From Malachius bipustulatus (taxonomy: Eukaryota; Arthropoda; Insecta; Coleoptera; Melyridae): a stretch of 64,000 nucleotides of DNA. The stretch spans positions 25,169,144 to 25,233,143 of the forward strand of contig OU342634.1 in NCBI GenBank assembly GCA_910589415.1, written 5' to 3'. Positions within the stretch are counted from its first letter, which is position 1; each line of letters opens with the position of its first letter. Shown piece by piece: positions 1 to 10,700 of the stretch. The notes under the pieces were generated by a model. It was not told the DNA's origin. It did not search any database and worked only from the letters and a program-made list of their open reading frames with translations. A program made the position numbers and the translations under genes.

Positions 1-38
1 AAGATTACAAGAGAAGATCGTTATAAATTACAATATAC

Positions 39-2146
39 CTGAATAAGGTCTCGCGTTTTGATTGCCAGGTTTGAATCCTTGTCCTCTACCTGGAGCGCAA
101 TCAGACTTCAGGACTTCCTCGATGTTCCCATACCCGGCGAACTGGACCACACAAGTCTTATCGGTGACCGCCGTGACCGTGGCGTTGTACATCTGAAAAG
201 AACGGACTGAGAACTAATCATCCCATTAAAGGATACCAACCTTTCCATCTTCCCAGTACTTTGCCAGGCAATCGTCTCCGATCTTCCAGGCTTGATCACC
301 GGATGAAGTCTTCACGTCCGGGTTATTGTTGTTGCTTTTACTTATCGTCCCGATGTTGAGGTGCTGTTTCAGGCTCCTGCTAGCAAACTGGTTATTCAAC
401 GAGACTCTGTTTAACCGATTAGAGACATTATCCACGGCATTCTGATTCTGTTCGGGTTCTGGAGGATTTACTGGTTTAGTAACGATACTGGTGCCAGTAC
501 CGTTACCGGTATTGCTGTTGTATCTATTGCTGGTATAATTATCTCTAGATCGCTTTGTCTCGAAGCTGTTATAATCCGATCTGGTCTGCTTGGATTTATA
601 ATTCTCGACAAATCCAGACGACTTGTTCTCATGTCCAGGATGGTTGAAGTGATTATGGGAGTTTCCGTATTGGTTGGATTGATACGAGTTACCGTATTTG
701 TTCCTTTCATTAGTGTTATAAGCAGAACTGGAACCAGAACTATAACCTCTATCTTTAATAAATTGAGGCTTATTATTATAGTTATATGTTTGATTAGTCG
801 TTGGTTTAGGTGATTGAGCTTGATTATCCGTCTTTGTGGGTAGAATGTCGTCGAAAAAATCGCTCAATAGGACTCGCTCAGAGGGTTTCTCGAGTTTACC
901 ATATCCCGAGTCGTCTTCCGCTTCGAGTTTCGGGTTTACCTTACTCTTGAAGGACCTGTTGTTTTTCTCCCTGTAATCCGAATTGGCGGGCTGTTTGCCG
1001 CCGAAACTGTGAGTGGGTGCGCTGGTGGTGACAGTGACTTGCTTGGCGCCGCCGCCGAAAGTTTTCCTCACGGCGCCCGTGCTCGCCTCGGCGATGGCGT
1101 CTTTACGCTGCTGATCAAACTCGGTCGCCTCCTTGGACGGATCTTTGTTTTTGCTCTCCAGCGATTTGAATTGGGAATCGTCGGACGATGTGATTTTTAC
1201 CCCGAAATTAACCCACGGTGGGGCACCTTCGCTGCTCGCTGAAAATTAAATCGAACATTTTAATATATGATTGATTAAAAGTTAAAAGGTCATAAGAATG
1301 TTAGAAAAACTCACTGGCCTGTCTGCTATGATTTTGAACGCTTTTGGAGACTTCCCACTTCTCATACAAATGAGACACTTTCCCTCCCAACAATGAGCAA
1401 TTATTCTTATCCAACAGCAGGAATCCAGATACAATCCTGGCGTTATTGATTAATAATTTTGCCCCCGGAGGGGTTTTATCGCGATTGATTGCAGGTATTG
1501 TGGATGTTTCGATGGCTTGAATGTACGACGTCCCGTCTGTCAAGGCCATTTTTAGCATGCGAGGGGCTGCCTGCGAGTTCTCGTTTGCTTTCGGGGCAGC
1601 TACATTTCGGATCTTCTGTATCTGCAGTACGACCTAAAGGGGAGCAATAGGAAATTATTTTATTTACAGATTGGAATTATAGTTCTAGTTGTGTCACCTT
1701 CGTTAACCTGTTTTTGGGTATTTCTTGGGCTAGGATCGGATTTCCAATATCTTTCAAATCATGCTACAATAAATAAAAATTCAGATCAATTTTATTCGCT
1801 TAGATAGGTATGTACATACTCACATCGAGCGCTATCTTGAATATATCACTATTGTTATTATCTTTCTTGCGGTTTAAAACATTTAAACCTTCTGGTGAAA
1901 TACTCCTGCAAAAACTAAATGTCACACTCTTGTCATCTTTATTGAGGTTCAAATTTATGTCAAAGCAATAAAAACCTGTCAAACTACTGCTTTCATCAAA
2001 ACATAAAAGAGTTGCAGTTTGTAGGATAGGACACCCAGCGTTAATAATAGAGGGAGTGGAAAAATAGGATTTAATATTTTAAACCTTGTTTTTTTCACCA
2101 GTAATACTTCTTCTTACCATTCTGGTCCTAATTGTTGGGCTGTCAT
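39..2146 (-). CDS. Tdrd3: Tdrd3, Tudor domain protein 3 (3' partial)
   Basis: Coding exons read on the minus strand: 2146-2118, 1905-1824, 1763-1698, 1633-1315, 1238-241, 192-39. All junctions are GT-AG and stay in frame, giving about 549 codons before the window edge. Residues 1-60 match the N-terminal helical part of the family (MTAQQLGPEW, then SISPEGLNVL). Residues 60-165 form the RMI1-like OB-fold (QIQKIRNVAAPK, then TPPGAK, GFLLLD and LGGKVSHLYEKWE). A KTFGGGAK linker follows, then about 300 low-complexity Asn/Ser/Tyr-rich residues. A Tudor domain closes the visible part (DDCLAKYWEDGK joined to MYNATVTAV, VVQFAGYGNIEEV). In known family members the Tudor domain binds dimethyl-arginine and the OB-fold binds Top3beta. 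The start is chosen because the 29-nt first exon restores the family N-terminus. I see no UBA domain. The C-terminal exon lies beyond base 1. Confidence 0.9.
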
Positions 2147-2777
2147 TGGCTTTAATTTAATTTCCTCTTTTTTGGGACAAATTATTAAAAGTTTGATGTA
2201 TACTTCCAGTGCCAGTCCCAACAGTGACAAGTTTTTGCCCTTAAAAACCTTTTTTAATAATATTGATGACGGCTAATGAAGCTGCACCGGTTAATTATGG
2301 ATATGTTTGCGGCTGATTTTAGTTACGTTAATTACATTTAACAATTATTACTATTTTTAGTATTTATAATAATAATTAACTATTGCAAAAACATTTAAAG
2401 GTAACATTAACTTAACCTAATTTGGAATTTTCGTGAGTTGACAGATGGCTTGTACTGTCAACAGTGTCAAGTGTCAACTGTCAGTTTTGTCACTTTTTAT
2501 TCTTTTTTTTATGTAATCAATTAATTCTTTAGCCTCACCGACTGTTCAGTGATGTGCCTATCCTATTTCGTCAATAAAAAGTGAACGTGAACGACTCTTA
2601 TTATTATACCTTGTGCTAGAAAAACTTATCTTCTCTCTCTCTCTCTCTCTCCAGTTGCCAGCCAGGATGGTAGTTAGTTCCTGCCAGATTGTAGGAGGGC
2701 GCTGTACTGTTCCCAGTAATAGGGAACCTGTATTACCGACAAAGAAAGAGGGCTTTCTACTTGTTCGCGTTGCCTAA
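2147..2777. other. Tdrd3 upstream region
   Basis: No coding sequence is visible. It should hold the Tdrd3 5'UTR and promoter, since the start codon is at 2146. It contains short variations on TGTCAACTGTCA near 2455-2490 and a (CT)n microsatellite at about 2632-2651. Confidence 0.4.
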
Positions 2778-4213
2778 CGCCGCGTCCTAGCTGTATCCGG
2801 GGACTGCGTACGTTGCGGTGAACGATTAAAATAAAACACATGCAAAGCAATGGGAGTGTCCACAGTAGACGCGTTGCCCGCAAAAGTCGTACGATAAAAC
2901 GACACCGCAACGCACGCATTGTTTTAAATTGAAATGTGTTGTATACGTACGTACCCATCCGTCAAAACTTTGCGATTTTTAATTTTTTACTGCGGGCAGG
3001 AAGTTTATTTGATTTCCATCGGGCCAAAGCGAAACATTTTGTGCAATAAGAGAAATCTATTTTACAAGAACAAGAGTCAATAAGGTACACTGGGAATGTG
3101 AAAATGTCTCGAATTTTGGTATGAGGTCTATTAACTTCTATATTGTAGACCTATTTTTATTTAACCTGCCTTCTATTTATCTATCTATCAAATCTACCGT
3201 GTGTCACCGGATATTAGGTGAAACGACTCTTATAAAGGACAAAAAATTTTTGATTTTAATTGTCATATTTTGGGGTTCAGCTCTGCTTGGTTATTAAAGA
3301 GTAATTTCTAACAAAATTTTAGTTTTGAAAAATCAAGCATGCCTTGGAAATTAAAAAAAAAAAACATTTTTTCTGTGGAGTAAAGTGTCTTTTATGTGGC
3401 AAATGCGAAAAAATGTTATTTGAAAAAGTTGTTAGGAATCAACATTTAGGTCCGTATACCAAATTTCAAAATCATAGGCCAACTTTGATCTTCTACATTT
3501 CTTTTGTGTTTATTTCACAAATCAAAGAATTTCATTTGTAACAAAGACTGATATTGACAGATTGCTATTGCTATGGAAATAATTTGGTTTTTCCATGGCA
3601 GTCTTTTGTTACAAAATGAAATTGTTTGATTTATGAAATAAAACATAAAAATAAATGCAAAAAATAAAAGTTGACCTATGATTTTGAAATTTGGTATGGG
3701 GACCTAAATGTTGATTCTGAACAACTTTTTCAAATAACATTTTGTGGTATTTGCCACATAAAAGGCACTTTACTCAACAGAAAAACCGGTTTCTTGGAAA
3801 TTTCCAAGGCATGCTTGATTTTTCAAAACTAAAATTTTGTTAGAAATTACTCTTTAGCCAAGCAGGGCTGAACCCCAAAAAATTATTTTAAAATAAAAAA
3901 AATTGTGTCTTTTATAAGAGTCGTTTCACCTATCCGGGGACACACGGTATATCCTATTTCTATAGATTACTTGCGTCTTATTGTTTCTTTCTGTGATTTT
4001 TAAGTGTTTCAAGCTCCAACAACCTACTGGTTTACAAAACTAAAACTATTTCATCTGAAGCTGCACCAGAAATAGTTGGATTGGAAACCATTTTCTCGCA
4101 CGAACCGCACGCATTCAGTTAGGACACACTCAAAATTTCTCGTGCGATTTTGCGTTGCGTGCGTCCCCCGCATCGCACGCAACGCAGTCCCCGGATGCAG
4201 CTAGGACACGGCG
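2778..4213. mobile_element. Nonautonomous TIR element, Harbinger-like (TAA target duplication)
   Basis: The ends are inverted: CGCCGCGTCCTAGCTG at the left and CAGCTAGGACACGGCG at the right, continuing inward through CCGGGGACTGCG. Both ends are bordered by TAA (2775-2777 and 4214-4216), a 3-bp duplication typical of PIF/Harbinger elements. Subterminal repeats of GCGTTGCGTGCG type occur at both ends. No transposase is seen. A second element (3197-3947) sits inside it. Confidence 0.7.
3197..3947. mobile_element. Foldback element nested in the 2778-4213 element
   Basis: A 751-bp near-palindrome starting CCGTGTGTC and ending GACACACGG, flanked by TA on both sides (3195-3196 and 3948-3949). The two arms of about 340 bp pair along almost their whole length, for example GAAACGACTCTTATAA near 3219 with TTATAAGAGTCGTTTC near 3914, and AATCAAGCATGCC with GGCATGCTTGATT. 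The short central part is near 3540-3590. The TA duplication suggests a Tc1/mariner-type mobiliser. It has no coding capacity. Confidence 0.75.
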
Positions 4214-5035
4214 TAAATGTAACTTCTTAATATTTTAAAGTTTTAAACTCATTATTAGTCCTCTGCTGTCAATACTTACCTGTTACTATATAGAATATTC
4301 TGGACAAAAAATGCACCCAGGCCCATCAGCAGACAGTTATGATTGCAGAAAATATACGGAGCTCAGATTTCCATATACCTGGAAGTTTGTCACGTAGGTT
4401 TTATTATACTTTCTTAAGTTCTTACCTTCTTTATCTTGATGAAATTTGATCAGATGGGAGCTTATAGGGATACTAAGATCAAGATCACACTGCCGTTCGT
4501 GTGTCCACCAAGACGTTTTTCTCAGTAACTATAACGTTTAGATATCGAGTTAAAAATTTTACCCAATACTAAAGTCTACAGCTTCGTAGATCCTATAAAC
4601 CGGTAAAATGTTTTTAATACTCACTGATAGAGTCCTTGATTTCTATTCGTGTTATTATTTTGTTTCATTTTTCAAATTTCGCTTTTTTTCCACTTGATAC
4701 CTACGCCTGTGATCAATAATGTGCCAAAAATATGACATCCAGCTGTTCAAACTCAAACATAACCGTGTTAAATAACGTCAACGAGTGAATGCGTTACCCT
4801 AGTAAGCGTTAGTGTCGGTAATGCAGGTTCCCTAGCCAGTTTATCCATTAACAATTATAAATTATAATCTCTCTCTTCTTCTAGTTCTAGTTCATGCTCC
4901 TCGGTTTGGCGCATGGCGCTGCTACGCTACGGCTTCGGCTTCGGCATCGGCATTCAGCACAGAACCAGAAGAACCACAGAATCTTTATTCCATAAAAAAG
5001 TAATAAAACAATTTTAATCTTTTATTCTTTGCGTT
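4214..5035. other. Intergenic stretch with a dispersed repeat copy
   Basis: No gene is seen. A segment of about 90 bp at 4745-4836 (containing GAGTGAATGCG and AGCGTTAGTGTCGGTAAT) recurs near 18284-18433. From about 4900 the sequence becomes GC-rich, with CGGCTTCGGC-type repeats, leading into the candidate first exon of the downstream noncoding unit. Confidence 0.4.
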
Positions 5036-5576
5036 TGACCGGTGACCGGTGGGCGAGGCGGTGGCGGCGGCGGCGGTGCGTACTGCGCGGTGATCGGGTA
5101 TCGCTATCGGTATCGGTGCGGTGATGGCGTGGTGAAACGGTCCGGTTTTTAAGGTAAAGTTAAGGTTTTCTCGGTGTTATATGATTATTATAATAATATA
5201 ACTTACGAAACATAAAACTCCGAGCTTTGTAAAAATAGATTTTATAGTAACCAATTCCATGAATTATAATTTAGGTCGGGTCGATCAGAAGTTAAACTTT
5301 TAAGGTTAAGTCACATGCGACACGTTGGAAAGATTGAATTGAGTACTGATTACAGTTTATTACTAATTAGGTATTATTATTAATTATGAAGGGTAGTTGT
5401 GAGACAAGGGTGCCATTACGAGTAGAAAGATTCATTTTCGATCTTCAATTTGGAAAAATTAAATTCTGCTCCAGTCCTACACAGCCAACCTGGCTCTAAC
5501 TTATAAATTGAAGGGGGAAGGTTTGTTTGGTTTCCTATTTTATTAATAATTATTATTAAAATATTCCATTTAATTT

Positions 5577-7093
5577 ATATGATGAAATTAGACGACGGTC
5601 TTCTGATAAATATGTGAAGAAAAAAACGTCATACTGATCTTAATCCTTCTTTTATATGTTGTATTTATAATTATATTCAGTCCTAATCTATTTTGTATTA
5701 TTCTCAGAATTTTAGCCCCAAAACTCTGTAAATGGGTGTCCAGGCACATCCAAACGAGCTATACCCCAAACGATTGACCTAAGATGGTGAGTTCTCACAT
5801 TACTCTCAATTTTGTATTGTTACTAATTACTACTATTTTAATTTTTCCCCATTTCCTTAGATTGCTGTCCTCTGATAGTCGCCGTTCTGCGCCTGCGTAT
5901 CTGCTAGCCATGAAGTCTACCCCCCCCCCCCCCCCCCCCCCCCTCGCAACTATAACAGGATAGTTCTTTCGAGCAAGGGAAACACCAGGGATACCGGAGT
6001 AAAATATACAGGGGCTTCTGGATGAAACCTAGAATAAGGCTGATATGAAAAAAGTAAGGATTGATTATTTTAATTTGAATGTTATGAATGGTTTCAAGGT
6101 TACGATTGAAATAACTGTCAAAAATGATAATGATGCTTGTTAAATGTCGAGTGAGGTTATGTTGCTCGTTTATAACTCGACACCACTGATTTGATAATTG
6201 GGAACACGATATGATGATAACAAACGACGGTCTTCTGAGTTAATCCTGAAGAATGCGTTTTTTCTGACCTACTTGTGTTTAATTATTTATTGTATATTAT
6301 CATTGTTTGTATATTTGCTCATTAATGGTTTTAATAAATTGCAGATGCAGGGAATATGCTGCTGTTGGCCTGTGATAGTCGCCTTCCTGCGCGTCTAGCT
6401 AGTCATGAAGCCTACCCCCTCGCAACTACAACAGGAGAGTTCTTTCAAGCCAGGGAAACAATACATACTGGAGTAAAATATAATAGGGGCTCCTAGATGA
6501 AACCTAGAAAAAGGCTGATATGGAAAAAGTAAGGATTGATAATTGATTATCTGATTTGATAATTGGGAACACGATATGATGATAACAAACGACGGTCTTC
6601 TGAGTTAATCCTGAAGAATGCGTTTCTCTGACCTACTTGTGTTTAATTATATATTGTATATTATCATTGTTTGTATATTTGCTCATTAATGGTTTTAATA
6701 AATTGCAGATGCAGGGAATATGCTGCTGTTGGCCTGTGATAGTCGCCTTCCTGCGCGTCTAGCTAGTCATGAAGCCTACCCCCTCGCAACTACAACAGGA
6801 GAGTTCTTTCAAGCCAGGGAAACAATACATACTGGAGTAAAATATAATAGGGGCTCCTAGATGAAACCTAGAAAAAGGCTGATATGGAAAAAGTAAGGAT
6901 TGATAATTGATTATCTGATTTGATAATTGGGAACAGGATATGATGATAACAAACGACGGTCTTCTGAGTTAATCCTGAAGAATGCGTTTTTCTGATCTAC
7001 GTATATTTAATTATTGATTTTATATTATAATTTTTTGTATATTTGCTCATTAACTTCAGGTTTTAATTAATTGCAGATGCAGGGAATATGCTG
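5577..7093 (+). repeat. Tandem repeat of about 365 bp, 2.5 close copies plus a divergent one
   Basis: The phrase TGATAATTGGGAACA starts at 6192, 6557 and 6921, giving periods of 365 and 364 bp. The third copy stops at about 7093, just after GCAGGGAATATGCTGC. Copies 1 and 2 are nearly identical. A diverged older copy covers about 5577-6070: it shares GACGACGGTCTTCTGA at its start and the block from TGATAGTCGCC to AAAGTAAGGATTGAT at its end, but carries about 125 extra bases, including a small candidate exon. Confidence 0.85.
5920..5943. repeat. 24-base poly-C tract
   Basis: An uninterrupted run of C replaces the five Cs found at the same place in the two later tandem copies (near 6415 and 6780). 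It is either a homopolymer expansion in one copy or an assembly error. Confidence 0.8.
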
Positions 7094-7275
7094 CCCCAGT
7101 GTAGGAGATATTACACGAAGGATTGAGGAACTACTGATCTTCAGAGTTTTGAGTCGTCCTATTTGAAGATTAATTTCAATGTGATAGATGAGAGTTAAAT
7201 TGATTATTTTTGTAATAATGCATCTGTTTTTGTTATTGTAAGTTTTTCATAAATAAATGGCTGGGATAATAAAAA

Positions 7276-7603
7276 GATCATGTTAACATACAAGTAGTAT
7301 ATTTTTTTTAAATTAATAAAATCATTACATTAACCATACAAAATCGGTTGTAAAAAGTCATTCAACTTCCTAGAGATCTACACCTTTCATTCATAATTTA
7401 CAAGTCTTTACGTCTGGTTCTTTCAAATCAGTTTTTTTTATTAGGAATAAGAAAAGTGATCACAATAATAATTGAAAAGCCACAACAATTAATTAAATAA
7501 TAATGATATTAACAATATGTACAAAATCAGTTAAAATATCACTTGATCAACTTTAAATGCCTGCTGCAGGGGTGGGGAATTTATTTAAATAAATAAATAA
7601 CAA
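7276..7603 (-). other. Exportin-5 3'UTR and inter-gene gap
   Basis: AT-rich and without coding sequence. It lies between the AATAAA of the candidate plus-strand noncoding RNA and the exportin-5 stop. A minus-strand AATAAA (TTTATT at 7580-7585) lies about 20 bp after the exportin-5 stop. I cannot say whether it is the poly(A) signal used. Confidence 0.35.
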
Positions 7604-7732
7604 TTAACTATAGAGATTATTTAAATCGGTTATAACAACTGGCTGGTCTGTTTTCTTGGGAATCACCATCCTGGGCAGTTCGTGGATTTTCACATCCTTC
7701 TTGAAAAGCTGTCCTACACTTTTTCCAATCAA
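7604..7732 (-). CDS. Xpo5: Exportin-5 terminal exon
   Basis: A 42-codon exon, too short to stand out as an open frame. It reads LIGKSVGQLFKKDVKIHELP and ends NNLYS before TAA. The acceptor is a poly-T tract followed by CAG (7733-7735). It joins in phase 0 to exon 11934-11631, which ends KKITGP before GTGAGTGAG, reproducing the conserved exportin-5 C-terminal segment. Confidence 0.9.
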   Translation of the reverse strand: MIGKSVGQLFKKDVKIHELPRMVIPKKTDQPVVITDLNNLYS

Positions 7733-10700
7733 CTGAAAAAAAAAATACAATTCATTGTTTTAAAACTTCTTTCAATAACGACTTTGCGAAGAACTACAAG
7801 CTATATTTTGGAGCATAGTTCCATAATATTTTAAGATTTCATAGTTTTGAGAGTGCCAACTGACATATCTTTCGTATTAACTTTGAGCTTGTACCGGACA
7901 GGTGCTGTACAGATCGGTAACAAGTGCAAGGACTAATGAATGCACATGCTTTGTCAAGGACTGGCATCTTGTGTTCCGTAAACGCATTTTGCCAGTTTTT
8001 AAGATAGAAAGATATGTCTGCACAGTGATATTTCCTTCCATATCACCACTAGCAATATAGTAGTATTAAATAGGGATGCAACTATTCGGCGAGCGTAATA
8101 TTCGGCCATTTTGCTGAATATTCTATTCGGCTGAATATTTCTATTTGTCGCCAAATATGTCTCAGTTTTTATAAGGACAAAGTTCATATCTACACATTTC
8201 ACAAAAAGAGACAAACAACAATAATGGAAATATGGGATGAGTTCATGAATCAGATTCCAGTGTTGATATTAATGGGCTATAAATCAATAATAAATCACAC
8301 TTCACCTTTTGAATTTTAGAAATTTCTTATTTATTCTTGAAATCTAACAAATTTTTATAACATTGTTCCTCTTGTGTTTTATTATAGGGGGGGAAATTAA
8401 TGAACTTATAGAAATTGCTTACACTTTACCTACTACTTGCTTGAAATTTCAAAGACAGGAACAGTAACAAAAAGATAAAGTACCCAGGTACCTACTTCTA
8501 CGAATAATTGATTATTTACTGAAAACTGATTGAATATCCTCTGATACCCTGTTATTGTTTTGCCTAAACTGGAGCTTCAATATGAAAATGAAACAGTCAA
8601 TAAAAATCACCCAACAATAGCCCTTAAAGGGTTCGTTTCCCAGAATTTATTGTTTTATTAGGTACCTAAAATCCAACCTATACAGCACATGAATGACTGA
8701 AAGATGCATGTAAAAAACTGGTTATGGACAAGTTGGACAACCCTCAAATAAAATAAAAATAAAGAAGCCTGTGTTATAGCTGACACTGTGGACTCACCAG
8801 GAATTAAAAAATTCACAAAACCATAATATTCGGCCGGCCGAATATTCGGATTCAGCCGAATACTAATGGCCGAATATTCGTATTCGGTATTCGGCAAAAA
8901 TCAGAATTCGTTGCATCCCTAGTATTAAATTTATATGAAAACAACAGAAAGTGACTAACCTTGTCAATGATTGGCTCGACTATCAAATTCATTAAAAAAT
9001 TACGCCATTGCTACAATGGCCATGGAGTTAATTCACCTACGTTAAAAAGAAAAAAACTAAAAGGTAGCTAACCTCAATTATTGGGAGCTATCAAATTGTG
9101 AAATTGTCATCAAAATGTGATCGTTACCATCCAGCCTTGTACTTCTCTACGATCAACCGCGAAAATATAGAGTTAATGAGGTATGAATACTGGTTCTATA
9201 ATTATAAGTTAGCTAGTTATACTGATATTAATATGTACCTCAGCCTTGTGAACTGGGATATCATCTTTGCGGAGGGTAGTGTTAACGATGTGCTCTCCCG
9301 ATTTTATGATGTGTTGTACTCAGCCGTAGATCTGTATGTCCCAAAAGTTAAATCTAAAAATCCGAAATTTCCTAAGTGGTTTGATAACAATATGAGAAAT
9401 CTGGTAATTAAAAAGAAGATAGCACACAAAAAATTTAAATCGAGCAGATCCTCGACTGATTATGATGAATTCTCTAGATTAAGAACAGAATGTAAAAAAT
9501 ATAGCAGTATTAGTTATAATAGGTATGTCGAGGAATTAGAAAGTGATATGGGCGATAAGAAAAATTTCTGGAAATATGTAAACTCTAAGAGAGGTCATTG
9601 TGATATACCCACATCGATGAAATTTAATGATAAAGTCAGTCATTCACTCGTAGATACAGCTCAGTTCTTCGCTGAGAAGTTTTCCTCTGTCTATGTGGAT
9701 CCGCTTGAAAAGGAGGAGACAGACTTCGAAACTAAATATGATCTCCCTATAAATTTTACACTGACTGACATCGATTTGATGGAGGTCCTAGGTTGCATTT
9801 CTAATTTGGAGAAAGGTTTGGGCTGTGGTCCAGATGGCATTCCACCTGAATTTATTATAGAAACCCGATTTGTGCTCTCTGAAGTATTGGCTAGGCTATA
9901 CAATCAGTCCCTGCATGAATGCATTTTTCCGACCGAATGGAAGCGCAGTTATGTGACACCAATATTCAAGGGCGGAGATAGAACAAACGTCGAAAACTAT
10001 AGACCCATTACTAAATCCTTTATCATCCCAAAGATATTCGACTCGATCATTACAGACTCGCTTACGCCTCACTTCAAACAGCTATTGATACCCGAACAAC
10101 ATGGCTTCGTCAAAGGTAAATCTACGGTATCAAATCTTCTCGAATATCAGGACATCATTTTGAAAGCAATAGAAAATCGCCAGCAGGTTGATGCTATATA
10201 CACCGATTTTGCGAAGGCGTTTGATAGGGTTGATATTTCTATTCTAATCAAGAAGTTGGGCGTGCTGGGAATTACCGGTTCACTATTAAAGTGGCTGGGA
10301 GATTTTTTATCAGGCAGAAGACAAGTGGTGAAAATAAAAAACATTTTCTCTGAGGATTTCCTTGTTACCTCGGGAGTACCTCAGGGAGGACATCTTTCAC
10401 CTTTACTATTTACGTGTTTTGTAAATGATATAACTGACGGTATGGAACACACGGAGGGCTTTACTATATGCGGATGATCTTAAGATTTTTAAGGTGATTG
10501 AATCCCTTGACGATTGCGCTAAGCTCCAGACTGATCTCCACGTGCTAGACAAATGGTGTAATGTAAACAAGCTTACTTTAAATATCGACAAATGCAAGGT
10601 AATAAGCTTCTATCGAATCAGAGATCCGGTATTATACTCCTACCATGTAGGTGGACACAGTCTTGGCAGAGTGTCAACAGTCTTGTCAGAGATAAGAGAC

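Larger units (their letters stand above)
5036..7275 (+). ncRNA. Candidate spliced long noncoding RNA with tandemly repeated exon
   Basis: A GC-rich block (5036-5153, GGC repeats) ends in AAG|GTAAAG, a possible first donor. Next come exon 5708-5786 (TTCTCAG acceptor, ATG|GTGAGT donor), exon 5861-6053 (CCTTAG acceptor, AAA|GTAAGG donor), exons 6345-6528 and 6709-6892 (TTGCAG acceptor and AAA|GTAAGG donor in both), and a last exon from 7077 with an AATAAA at 7252-7257. No reading frame longer than about 65 codons runs through the spliced product, so I call it noncoding. It converges on the 3' end of exportin-5 (minus strand, stop at 7604), leaving about 330 bp between them. Transcription is inferred, not shown. 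A decayed repetitive element with chance splice signals is the alternative. Confidence 0.4.

Noticed and set aside
2674..2958. 94-codon minus-strand frame rich in Arg/Leu
   Set aside because: Most of it lies over the left end of the Harbinger-like element, whose CpG-rich repeats create the frame by chance. No domain recognised.
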